The notes under the pieces were generated by a model. It was given only the letters and a program-made list of their open reading frames with translations. It was not told where the DNA came from and ran no database searches. From NCBI GenBank assembly GCA_945870225.1, contig CAMBRF010000011.1:27826-91825 (forward strand): a DNA stretch of 64,000 bases. The letters are read 5' to 3'. Within the stretch, counting starts at the first letter, position 1; every line of letters begins with the position of its first letter. The translations under genes were made by a program, and so were the position numbers. The DNA comes from PVC group bacterium. GTDB lineage: Bacteria > Verrucomicrobiota > Kiritimatiellia > CAIKKV01 > CAITUY01. Positions 43,072 through 51,448 of the stretch are shown here, piece after piece.

Positions 43072-44922
43072 ATGGCACTGCTCAGTCTGAAAAATGTTAG
43101 CTTGAGTTACGGCGGCAAACCCCTGCTCGATGACGTGGAATTCCACATCGAGCGCGGCGACCGGATCTGCCTGCTCGGCGCCAATGGAAGCGGCAAGAGC
43201 TCGCTGCTGCGGATCCTTGCCGGGGAATCCCCGCCGGACGAGGGCAAGGTCATCCGCTCCTCCGATCTCCGCGTGGCGCGCCTCCCCCAGCAGGTCCCCG
43301 TCCACCTGCAGGGCCGCGTCCACGATATCGTCTGCCCCGACTCCTCTGATCCGGATCAGGATCTCGCCGCCACCCAGATTCTCAGCCGACTGAATCTCGA
43401 TCCCGACGCTGACTTCGGCTCGCTCTCCGGCGGAACCCGGCGGCGCGTCCTGCTGGCGCAGACACTCCTTGGTGACCCTGATCTGGTCTTGCTCGATGAA
43501 CCCACCAACCATCTGGACCTGGATTCCATTGCCTGGCTGGAAACCTTCCTGCTGCGCCGGTGCCGGACGTTTCTCTTTGTGACCCACGACCGGGCCTTCC
43601 TCCGTCAACTCGCTTCACGGGTCGTCGAACTGGATCGGGGCAAGCTGAGCGACTGGCAGTGCGACTACGATACGTTCCTCAAGCGCAAGGAGGAAGCCCT
43701 GCATGTTGAAACCCGGAAATGGGAGGAGTTCGACCGGAAACTGGAGAAGGAAGAGGCTTGGAGAAAACAGGGCGTCAAGGCCCGGGCGGTCCGCAATCAG
43801 GGACGCCTGCGGGCCCTGGAAGCCCTGCGCGCCGAACGCCGCCAACGGCGGGATCGGGGCGGTTCCGTCCAGATGGCCATTCAGGAAGCCGGCCGCACCG
43901 GACAGATCGTGCTCAAGGCGGAACATGTCGACTTCGGGTATGATGGCCGGCCGCTCCTCCATGACGTGTCAACCGTGCTCGCACGTGGCGACAAGGTGGG
44001 CATTCTCGGGCCCAACGGCTGCGGAAAAACCACCTTGTTACGGCTCCTGCTTGAGGCCCCGTCACGCCTGCCCCGCACGGACGGTGGTGAGTCGCTGGTG
44101 CCCCTGTCGGGACGCATCGAGCATGGAACCAATCTCAAGATCGCCTACTCCGACCAGCTCCGCGCCCAGCTGGACGATCAGGCCTCGCTGGCCGAGAACA
44201 TCTGTCAGGGGCAGGAATTCGTGATGATCCAGGGCGTACGGCGGCATGTGGTGGGGTATCTTGAGGATTTCCTGTTCACTCCGGACCGAGCGCGCCAGCC
44301 CGTATGCGTGCTCTCGGGCGGCGAACGCAACCGTCTCCTGCTCGCCCGCCTATTCGCCCAGCCCTCCAACGTCCTCGTGCTGGATGAACCCACCAACGAC
44401 CTCGATCTCGATACCCTGGAATTGCTTGAAGAACAATTGGACGCCTATAGTGGAACCGTGTTGCTCGTCAGCCATGACCGGTCCTTCCTGAACGACGTGG
44501 TCACCAGCGTGCTGGCCTTCGAGAAGCACCACCCCGACCGGCCGGGCCAGTGGCTGGGCCCCGCCGACGGCTGGTACGTCAACGAATATGTCGGCGGTTA
44601 TGATGATTGGGCGAAACGCCGGCTGCTGCCGCCTTCCCCGGATTCGTCGGAGAAGAAATCCCTCCTCCCGCCCCGGCCCGAGCCGACGCCGAAGAAGAAG
44701 CGTTTATCGGAAAAGGACAAGCGGGAACTGGAATCCCTGCCGGCCCGGATTGAGGCCATGGAAGAGGAGCAGACCCAGTGGCACGGACGCATGGCCGACC
44801 CGGCCTTCTACCGCCAGGACGCCGCGTCCATTGCCCACGCCCGAGCGCGCACCGAGGAACTGGTGGCAGAACTTGAGGTCGCCTACCGCCACTGGGAAGA
44901 GCTGGAAGCCAAATTGCGGTAG
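43072..44922 (+). CDS. ABC-F family ATPase (Uup-like)
   Basis: 616 residues with two ATPase domains and no membrane segments. Domain 1: GANGSGKSSLLRIL, LSGGTRRRVLLAQ, LLDEPTNHLDLDS. A charged ABC-F linker (about 200-270). Domain 2: GPNGCGKTTLLRLLL, LSGGERNRLLLAR, VLDEPTNDLDLDTL, SHDRSFL. The C-terminal coiled coil (KKKRLSEKDKRELESLPARIEAMEEEQ) is that of Uup, linked to DNA/ribosome maintenance. The last 40 bases are part of a 153-bp tandem duplication. Closest to Uup, though other ABC-F subtypes remain possible. Confidence 0.9.
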   Translation: MALLSLKNVSLSYGGKPLLDDVEFHIERGDRICLLGANGSGKSSLLRILAGESPPDEGKVIRSSDLRVARLPQQVPVHLQGRVHDIVCPDSSDPDQDLAATQILSRLNLDPDADFGSLSGGTRRRVLLAQTLLGDPDLVLLDEPTNHLDLDSIAWLETFLLRRCRTFLFVTHDRAFLRQLASRVVELDRGKLSDWQCDYDTFLKRKEEALHVETRKWEEFDRKLEKEEAWRKQGVKARAVRNQGRLRALEALRAERRQRRDRGGSVQMAIQEAGRTGQIVLKAEHVDFGYDGRPLLHDVSTVLARGDKVGILGPNGCGKTTLLRLLLEAPSRLPRTDGGESLVPLSGRIEHGTNLKIAYSDQLRAQLDDQASLAENICQGQEFVMIQGVRRHVVGYLEDFLFTPDRARQPVCVLSGGERNRLLLARLFAQPSNVLVLDEPTNDLDLDTLELLEEQLDAYSGTVLLVSHDRSFLNDVVTSVLAFEKHHPDRPGQWLGPADGWYVNEYVGGYDDWAKRRLLPPSPDSSEKKSLLPPRPEPTPKKKRLSEKDKRELESLPARIEAMEEEQTQWHGRMADPAFYRQDAASIAHARARTEELVAELEVAYRHWEELEAKLR

Positions 44923-45180
44923 GGTAGACGAGGCGTCTCGCCTCGTTCCCTCATTCTCGTCCCACGCATGGCCCCTCTCACCCGACGAGGCGGGACGCCT
45001 CGTCTACTTTGAAAGGACGGAATGCCGCCGGCCTTCTACCGCCACGGGGAAGAGCTGGAAGCCAAATTGCGTTAGGGTAGACGAGGCGTCTCGCCTCGTT
45101 CCCTCATTCTCGTCCGACACATAGCCCCTTTCACCCGACGAGGCGGGACGCCTCGTCTACTTTGAAAGGACGGGGTGGCG
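44883..45180. repeat. 153-bp tandem duplication covering ABC-F 3' end
   Basis: Unit starting CTACCGCCAC at 44883 recurs at 45036. It contains the last codons of the ABC-F gene and two hairpins, ACGAGGCG-TCT-CGCCTCGT and ACGAGGCG-GGA-CGCCTCGT. The second copy is a non-coding relic of the gene end and holds the last codons of the converging MFS gene. Confidence 0.9.
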
Positions 45181-46449
45181 CCGGTGGATGCCCCACTGGA
45201 ACAGAAGCGTCAGCAACAGCAGCGCCATCCCGCCGGCATAGAGTGTCCCGAACCCCAGACGGTCGGCCACCCAGCCCCCGATCATAGCGCCTGCCATGCT
45301 GCACACCCCGACCACCGATTCGTTGATGGCCACATACCGGGAACTCCGCTGCGGATGGACCAGGGCGTGAAAGACCAGGTAGAAGAAGAAGCTCCCGGAA
45401 TACACACCGAACAGCACCGCCCCCGCCACAAGCGCCAGAGTGGCCTCTCCGAAGCCAAACACCAGCAACCCCAGAACTCCCAGCAAGCCGAACGCCGAGA
45501 TGGCCAGAGGCCTATACATCCAGTAACGACTGCGGCACAACACCAATCCGGTCAGGCCCTGGGCCAGACTGATCAGGAAAAAGATCAACCCCTGCGTGCT
45601 CTGGGCCAGGTGCAGGTCCACCTCTGCCCGGACAGGAAATACGGCGCGAACAAAAGTAATGAGGATCACCCCCACCCCTCCGCCGATCCAGCCCAACCAC
45701 GCCAGATCCGACATCCGGGAATAGTCCATCCCGGCACAGAAACAACCACCTCCTGTGGTCGTTGGTCGTTGGTCGGGGGTCGTTGGTCGTTGGTCGGGGG
45801 TCGTTAGTCGTTGGTCGTTGGTCGTTGATCGTTGGTCGTTGGTCGTTAGTCGTTGGTCGTTGGTTGTGGGTCGTTCGACCAGAGACTTGAGATAGTACAC
45901 GCTGATGGCGGCAGCCAGGGCCACCGCCACGGCAAACCAACAGGCATATTTCCAACCATCCGGTCCAAGGTCCATTAGGAACCCCGCGACAAAAGGTCCG
46001 ATGGCGAAGCCCATGCTCCATGAAAACGTGTAGAGCCCCGTTGAATAAGCCAACGGCTTATCGTCCACCCTGTCCACGGCTTTCATGAAGACTTGAAAAG
46101 GGGGAAAGAACAGCGCGGCGATCATGCCCGTCAGGGCCATCAGGATGTAGACCCCGACAACTCCATCCATCACCGTGAAAAGCGCGCCGATCAGGGCCAA
46201 CCCGAGCATCGACCCCATCATCATGCGGGCGGCATTATCGGCCGTCAGGAACCGACCGATCACCGGGCAGGCGAGCAGGTACGCCACGCTCCACACGGTC
46301 ACCGTATTGGCCACCACCGAGGCGCTCGCGCCGGCATGGGCCAGGCGCACCGCGTTGACGAACAGGAACTGCGCCACCAGCAGGTCGGCCAGCGCGGGCA
46401 GCAGATAAATCAAAACAGGGGCGATGCGACGGACAGGAGGAGTGTTCAT
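45157..46449 (-). CDS. MFS transporter with in-frame minisatellite insert
   Basis: 430 residues from ATG 46449 (MNTPPVRRIAPVLIYLL). Twelve helices typical of MFS proteins. Between helices 6 and 7, in the central cytoplasmic loop, lies about 40 residues of TTNDQRLTTNDQRPTT-type repeat, encoded by heptanucleotide units. The loop can tolerate inserts, so the gene may still work. The last six residues (HPVLSK) fall in the ABC-F duplication. The start lies two bases after the stop of the 82-residue gene. Substrate unknown. Confidence 0.8.
   Translation of the reverse strand: MNTPPVRRIAPVLIYLLPALADLLVAQFLFVNAVRLAHAGASASVVANTVTVWSVAYLLACPVIGRFLTADNAARMMMGSMLGLALIGALFTVMDGVVGVYILMALTGMIAALFFPPFQVFMKAVDRVDDKPLAYSTGLYTFSWSMGFAIGPFVAGFLMDLGPDGWKYACWFAVAVALAAAISVYYLKSLVERPTTNDQRLTTNDQRSTTNDQRLTTPDQRPTTPDQRPTTTGGGCFCAGMDYSRMSDLAWLGWIGGGVGVILITFVRAVFPVRAEVDLHLAQSTQGLIFFLISLAQGLTGLVLCRSRYWMYRPLAISAFGLLGVLGLLVFGFGEATLALVAGAVLFGVYSGSFFFYLVFHALVHPQRSSRYVAINESVVGVCSMAGAMIGGWVADRLGFGTLYAGGMALLLLTLLFQWGIHRRHPVLSK
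45757..45880. repeat. Heptanucleotide minisatellite (GGTCGTT)n
   Basis: About seventeen units of GGTCGTT with variants AGTCGTT, GATCGTT and GGTCGGG. Three units make 21 bases, so the reading frame of the MFS gene is kept as repeated TTNDQRL/TTPDQRP. Confidence 0.95.
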
Positions 46450-46450
46450 T

Positions 46451-46699
46451 TCAGTAATTGAACAGCTCATTGAGCCGGTGCTTGCCTTCCGTGGCGCGAT
46501 TCAACGCATCGAGCACCAGCGCCTGGGAATACGGCGTCAACCGCCGCCCCTTGCAGGCGCGGGCAATCAGCTTGTGCGTGATCGGCGATGGGGAGGCGGC
46601 GACCAGATCGTGGGGCTTGAGGCCCAACTGCGCCATCAGCCCGGCAATGGGCTGTTCACCCAGATTTCGTTCGACCACATGTTTTTGCACCGGATCCAT
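46451..46699 (-). CDS. Small protein of unknown function, coupled to MFS gene
   Basis: 82 residues, soluble, basic middle (LIARACKGRRLT), ends LNELFNY. Predicted helices suggest a small helix-turn-helix-like fold, e.g. AGLMAQLGLKPHDLVAAS. It stops one base before the MFS start, so it is probably cotranslated. Regulator of the transporter is one guess; nothing in the sequence proves it. Confidence 0.6.
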   Translation of the reverse strand: MDPVQKHVVERNLGEQPIAGLMAQLGLKPHDLVAASPSPITHKLIARACKGRRLTPYSQALVLDALNRATEGKHRLNELFNY

Positions 46700-47337
46700 T
46701 CACGCCTCGTTCCTGACGAAAGTCGCCAAATCAGTTCTGTTCGAAAAGGGCGGCATCATATTGATCCCCCGCCTCCCATTCAAGCACCGTTGTCAGGTAG
46801 ATGCGGCGCCGGGTGCATGACAAATTTCTTTCTGGAATATGGAGATGATGAGGGGGTCGTCTGAAATTCGGTTAACATTGATGGACAGGATATACAGGAT
46901 GAAATCAGAAAAGATAATTTGGTTCTGAACGATCCTGTCTATCCTGCACATCGATGTAAAAATCTCTTCTCGGTGATGCCGGTATATATGTTTGAATAGA
47001 CCTGTTGGCCTGACAACAAAGGGATTTGCGCATTGTCTTCAGAAAATTGTCACGCACCCCGAGGCGTCTCGCCTCGTCCACACTGTCAGCGGCTTGACGC
47101 CGCTTTCATAAGGCCTGGCTTGACAGGCCGACAGTACGGCGCGTCAAGCCGCGCCGAAGAAAAGCGGCGTCAAGCCGCCGCACTCCCAAAACAAGCCTTT
47201 CCTCCTGAGTATTTGAACCAAACCGCCAGAATATAAGGAATTAGATGCGGTTGCCCTGCCAGTCAAGGCTTGCAGACAACCGGTCCGGGCGATACACTGA
47301 CTCAGTCGAAGACGTGACTTGAAAGCAGGGTCCCAAC
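46700..47337. other. Intergenic region with several inverted repeats
   Basis: Holds an inverted repeat at about 46872-46965 (GGACAGGATATACAGGATG against ATCCTGTCTATCCTGC), hairpin CGAGGCG-TCT-CGCCTCG (47060-47076), and a cluster of GCGGCTTGACGCCGC-type palindromes at 47089-47185. No gene is supported. Confidence 0.65.
47270..47298 (+). promoter_or_regulatory. Possible sigma-70 promoter of memo operon
   Basis: TTGCAG, 17-base spacer, TACACT, about 40 bases before the MEMO ATG. Confidence 0.5.
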
Positions 47338-48192
47338 ATGAAAAACGAACGCCAGATTACGAGGACCGCACTGGGTGCCGGCCGTTGGTTTCCCGGCCAG
47401 CGCGAGGAATTGGCGAAGATGGTGGGGAAGTTTATCGACGAGGCCAAACCCACCAAACAGCCGGGCCGGATAGTGGGCCTCATTGCCCCCCACGCCGGCT
47501 ATGTCTATTCCGGGCCCGTCGCGGGCTACGCCTATCGGGCCGCCCGGGATAATGCCGCCAAGGCGGGTAGCCCCGATGTTGCCGTGGTCCTCGGGTTCAG
47601 CCACCGGGAAAGCTTCCGCGGCGTCGCGCTGATGGACGGCTCCACCTTCACCACGCCTCTGGGTGCCGCAACCCTCGACACCGCCGCCGCCGATGAACTC
47701 ATTTCTACTGATCCCCGCATCGTCCTGGATTACCGTCCCCACATGGGCGAACATTCCGCCGAGAATCAAATTCCCTTCCTGCAGGTGGCCCTCCCCGCCA
47801 CCCCGCTTGTGATCGCCCTGATCGGTAGTCATGATCCGGATCTCATCGCGGCCCTGACCACCGCCCTGGACAAACTCGCCCAAAATAAAAAAGTTCTCGT
47901 CATCGCCAGTTCTGATATGCTCCACGATCCTGATTACGAACGGGTCCGGAAGACCGATCAGAACACGCTTCGCCATGTGGCGGCCCTTGACATCATGGGT
48001 GTGATGCGGGAATGGGACCATGACCAGCAGGTGTTTTGCGGCCTCGCCCCGGTGGTGGCGGCCATGACCTTCGCACGGCAGCAAGGCAGTCGGGAAGGAC
48101 TCGTGCTCCGCTATCGTAACAGCGGGGATGACCACCCTGAAAGCCGGGGACAATGGGTGGTCGGTTACGGCGCCGTGGCGTTCACGGTATAA
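47338..48192 (+). CDS. MEMO1 family protein (AmmeMemoRadiSam protein B)
   Basis: 284 residues with the MEMO fold related to class III extradiol dioxygenases. Metal-site segments are APHAGYVYSGPVAGYAY, LGFSHRESFRG and the region MGEHSAENQIPFLQ; further conserved parts are VIASSDMLHDPDY and CGLAPVVAAM. No AMMECR1 or radical-SAM partner is adjacent. The precise reaction is unknown for the family. First of a plus-strand run with a nitrilase and two methyltransferases. Confidence 0.92.
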   Translation: MKNERQITRTALGAGRWFPGQREELAKMVGKFIDEAKPTKQPGRIVGLIAPHAGYVYSGPVAGYAYRAARDNAAKAGSPDVAVVLGFSHRESFRGVALMDGSTFTTPLGAATLDTAAADELISTDPRIVLDYRPHMGEHSAENQIPFLQVALPATPLVIALIGSHDPDLIAALTTALDKLAQNKKVLVIASSDMLHDPDYERVRKTDQNTLRHVAALDIMGVMREWDHDQQVFCGLAPVVAAMTFARQQGSREGLVLRYRNSGDDHPESRGQWVVGYGAVAFTV

Positions 48193-48198
48193 CGAATT

Positions 48199-49008
48199 AT
48201 GACCACAGCCTCCAACCATCTTCGCGTGACCGTGGTGCAGCTCGCGGCCGGGCAGGATCTTGAGTCCAACCTCACCCGCCTCAAACACGTTCTGTCAGGG
48301 ATCGGCGCCACCGACATCATTGCCCTGCCCGAGGTGTTTGCCATCCGGGGCAGCGACCAGGACTACCGGGCCAACGCCCAGGCGCTGAACGGCCCGCTGG
48401 TCACCCTGCTCGCGGCCACCGCCCGCCGCCACAATGCCTGGGTGCTGGCGGGCAGCCTCATCGAGGCCTCGGACGGGAAATGCTATAATACCAGCCTGCT
48501 GCTCAACCGCGGCGGCGACACAGTCGCCGCCTATCGCAAAATGCACCTGTTCGAGGCTGAATTGGACTCGGGCCGGACCATCCGTGAACGCGACATCTAC
48601 GAGGCGGGCAATACCCCCGTCATGGCGGACCTTGAAGGATGGCGCTGCGGCCTGACCATCTGCTACGACCTGCGTTTTCCAGAACTGTTCCGCCATTACT
48701 CGGCCCAGGGTGCCCATTTGTTCTTCGTTCCGTCAAATTTTACCCAACACACCGGCAAGGATCACTGGGAGGTTCTCCTCCGGGCGCGCGCCATTGAAAA
48801 CCAGTGTTTCGTGGTGGCCCCCAACCAGTGCGGCATCAACCCGCATTCCCGCGTGGAGAGCTATGGCAACAGCATGGTCGTGGGGCCCTGGGGCGAGATT
48901 CTTGCACGGCTGGAGGAAGGCGAGCAGGCTGCCACCGTGACGATTGACCTGCACGATATCCACCGCACCCGCCGCCGCATTCCCGCCCTGGAGCATAGAA
49001 AAATATGA
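48199..49008 (+). CDS. Carbon-nitrogen hydrolase (omega-amidase/Nit type)
   Basis: 269 residues with the catalytic triad in place: Glu in IIALPEVFAIRG, Lys in AAYRKMHLFEAEL, Cys in LTICYDLRFPELFR. This subgroup (Nit1/Nit2/YafV-like) hydrolyses deaminated glutathione or alpha-keto acid amides, so a repair role is likely. It starts six bases after the MEMO stop and overlaps the next gene by four bases (ATGA). Confidence 0.9.
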   Translation: MTTASNHLRVTVVQLAAGQDLESNLTRLKHVLSGIGATDIIALPEVFAIRGSDQDYRANAQALNGPLVTLLAATARRHNAWVLAGSLIEASDGKCYNTSLLLNRGGDTVAAYRKMHLFEAELDSGRTIRERDIYEAGNTPVMADLEGWRCGLTICYDLRFPELFRHYSAQGAHLFFVPSNFTQHTGKDHWEVLLRARAIENQCFVVAPNQCGINPHSRVESYGNSMVVGPWGEILARLEEGEQAATVTIDLHDIHRTRRRIPALEHRKI

Positions 49009-50216
49009 TGTCTGAGAAGCACACCCTGCTCATCGCCTGCGCGCGGGGAATCCCGCCTTACCTGAAGGCCGAGCTGACCGATCTCGGGTTCCCAATGAAG
49101 ACCGAAATGGAGTCCGGCATTGAAACCGAAGGCACTCTGGCCGACACCATGCGCCTGAATCTTTTCCTCCGCACCGGCAACCGTGTGCTGCTGGAACTGG
49201 CCCGGTTCAAAACCTTCCTGCCGGACATCCTCTATCAGCGGCTGAACGCCCTCCCCTGGGAGGAGGTTCTTCCCGCCAACGGCTATTTCACGGTCACCTC
49301 GTTCGTCCAAACCGCGGCCATCCGCGACGCCCGCTTTGCGAACGTGAAGTGCAAGGATGCGATCGTGGATCGCATCCGGAACCAATGCGGGCAGCGCCCG
49401 GATTCGGGCAATGAGCGGGCGGGCGCCGTCGTTTTCCTCTACTGGAACCAGGACGATGTGAAGGTCTATCTCGACACCTCCGGCGAATCGCTGTCACGCC
49501 GGGGCTATCGCAAGATTCCGATGAAGGCCCCGATGCAGGAGACCCTCGCCGCCGCCGTGGTGATGGCGACCGGCTGGAACGGCGAAGGCGCCTTTGTGAA
49601 TCCCATGTGCGGCAGCGGCACACTGGCGATCGAGGCCGCGCTGCTCGCGCAGGGCCGCCCGCCGGGATTATTGCGCAGTAATTACGGGTTCATGCACATC
49701 AAGAATTTCGATGCGGAGGCTTGGCAGACCTGCCGGATGGCGGCCCGCGCCCTCCCCAAACGGAAGATGGCCGGCCCCATCATCGCCAGCGACATCAGCG
49801 CCGATGCCGTGGCGGCCGCCCGTCAAAACGCCCGGACCGCCGGGGTGGAACAGTTGATCGAGTTCCATGTGTGCGACTTTTCCGAGACCCCCGTGCCGCC
49901 CGGCGGCGGCGTGGTCCTGCTTAATCCGGAATACGGCGAGCGCCTGGGATCGGAACCGGAATTGGAGCCCCTCTACCACAGCATCGGCGATTTCTTCAAG
50001 AAACGCTGCAAGGGTTACACCGGATATGTGTTCACCGGCAATCTGGAGCTCGGCAAGCGGATCGGACTTCGCCATTCACGCCGTATTCCTTTCTTCAACA
50101 GCCAGATCGAATGCCGCCTTCTGGGTTTCCAATTGTACGACGGCTCGAAGCGGCAATCGAAACAGGGCCTCACGCCGGAAGGGACCGAGGGTACAAAGCC
50201 CGACCTCGGATCCTGA
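49005..50216 (+). CDS. THUMP-domain RNA methyltransferase (RlmL/K-like)
   Basis: 403 residues: an N-terminal ferredoxin-like/THUMP region (LIACARGIPPYLKAELTDLGF) and a Rossmann SAM domain with FVNPMCGSGTLAIEAALLAQG and IASDISADAVAAARQNARTAGV. The catalytic loop reads LLNPEYGERLG rather than the usual NPPYGER. It corresponds to the RlmL half, without the RlmK domain, so probably 23S rRNA m2G. The exact target is inferred. Confidence 0.85.
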   Translation: MMSEKHTLLIACARGIPPYLKAELTDLGFPMKTEMESGIETEGTLADTMRLNLFLRTGNRVLLELARFKTFLPDILYQRLNALPWEEVLPANGYFTVTSFVQTAAIRDARFANVKCKDAIVDRIRNQCGQRPDSGNERAGAVVFLYWNQDDVKVYLDTSGESLSRRGYRKIPMKAPMQETLAAAVVMATGWNGEGAFVNPMCGSGTLAIEAALLAQGRPPGLLRSNYGFMHIKNFDAEAWQTCRMAARALPKRKMAGPIIASDISADAVAAARQNARTAGVEQLIEFHVCDFSETPVPPGGGVVLLNPEYGERLGSEPELEPLYHSIGDFFKKRCKGYTGYVFTGNLELGKRIGLRHSRRIPFFNSQIECRLLGFQLYDGSKRQSKQGLTPEGTEGTKPDLGS

Positions 50217-50226
50217 CACCTTCTCC

Positions 50227-51438
50227 ATGACCACCGTCACTCTTCTCATCACGGATGTCGCCTATGGCGGCCGGGGCGTGGCCCGTCTTGAAAACGGGAA
50301 AGTCTGTTTCGTGCCCGGCGTTCTGACCGGCGAAACGGTACGGGCCGGCGTGCTCCGTGAACGTGACGGGTTTGCCGAAGCGCGGCTGCTTGAGATCGTC
50401 ACCCCCTCCCCGGCCCGGATCGCCCCCGCCTGCCCGCTGGCGTATTCCTGCTCATCCTCCCTCTCCTGCCCGGGTTGCACCTATCAGCATGTCGATTACG
50501 CGGAAGAGGTCCGCATCAAGCAACATCAGCTTGTTTCCCTGCTCACCCGTCAGGCCGGCATCGACGCGGCAGTGCCACAACCACCCGTGCCAGCCCCCCT
50601 GCCTCTGGGTTATCGCAACAAACTGTCGTTACACGCGCAAAAGGACGGGAAGGAAACCCGCCTGGGCTATTTCGCGGAAGATAACCAGACGGTTCTGGAC
50701 GTACCGGCCTGTCCACTGGCGGACCCCGCCCTGAACCGATGCCTGACTGAACTGAGGAATGATGTCTCGGTCCGGCACGGGCTCCGGGACGGGATGACCC
50801 TCACCTTCCGGCACACCGAACGGGAGGCGGCGGTCTGGTGGCGGGGCGAGCCCCGCGCCAATGAAACCTGGCTTGTGGAAAACACTTTGCTGGGCCCGCT
50901 CTCCGTCCCGCGCGGCAGTTTTTTCCAGGTCAACCCGCCCGTCGCCGGACTGCTGCTGAGCCAGATCATGGAATCCCTCCAGGCGTGCGCGCCCCGCACC
51001 GTCGTCGATCTCTTTTGCGGCGTCGGACTGTTTTCGCTGGCCGCCGCCAAGGCGGGTGTTCCCGAAACGATCGGCATTGATGTGGACGGGCCCGGCATCG
51101 TGGCGGCGGAATTCAACGCGCGGAAACTGAACCTTTCAGGCATCCGCTGGGAAGCGGCCCCCGCTCAAAAAGCCCTGGCCAAACTCGGCCCCAAACTGGA
51201 GGCAGGCGATACCGCCCTGATCGTGGATCCGCCCCGTAACGGGCTGGGCCGGGCACTGGTCCAGGAAATCCTGAACCATCCGCCCCGCCATCTCTATTAC
51301 ATTTCCTGCGCGCCCGACACCATGGTTCGTGACCTGGCCTGGCTCAGGGAAGGGGGCTACCTCACGGAGCGGACGCAACTGTTCGACATGTTCCCCCGCA
51401 CCGCCCACTTCGAATCCTTAACCGTCCTGCACCGGTAA
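50227..51438 (+). CDS. TrmA/RlmD family RNA (uracil-5-)-methyltransferase
   Basis: 403 residues from ATG 50227; the track start at 49867 lies in the upstream gene. A TRAM-like N-terminus (VTLLITDVAYGGRGVARLENGKVCFVPGVLTGE in two parts), Fe-S cysteines in CPLAYSCSSSLSCPGCTYQH, SAM motif VVDLFCGVGLFSLAAAKAG, motif IV VDPPRNGLG and the catalytic YISCAPDTMVRDL. RlmC/RlmD/TrmA cannot be separated by eye. Confidence 0.92.
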   Translation: MTTVTLLITDVAYGGRGVARLENGKVCFVPGVLTGETVRAGVLRERDGFAEARLLEIVTPSPARIAPACPLAYSCSSSLSCPGCTYQHVDYAEEVRIKQHQLVSLLTRQAGIDAAVPQPPVPAPLPLGYRNKLSLHAQKDGKETRLGYFAEDNQTVLDVPACPLADPALNRCLTELRNDVSVRHGLRDGMTLTFRHTEREAAVWWRGEPRANETWLVENTLLGPLSVPRGSFFQVNPPVAGLLLSQIMESLQACAPRTVVDLFCGVGLFSLAAAKAGVPETIGIDVDGPGIVAAEFNARKLNLSGIRWEAAPAQKALAKLGPKLEAGDTALIVDPPRNGLGRALVQEILNHPPRHLYYISCAPDTMVRDLAWLREGGYLTERTQLFDMFPRTAHFESLTVLHR

Positions 51439-51448
51439 CCGCCCGGCA

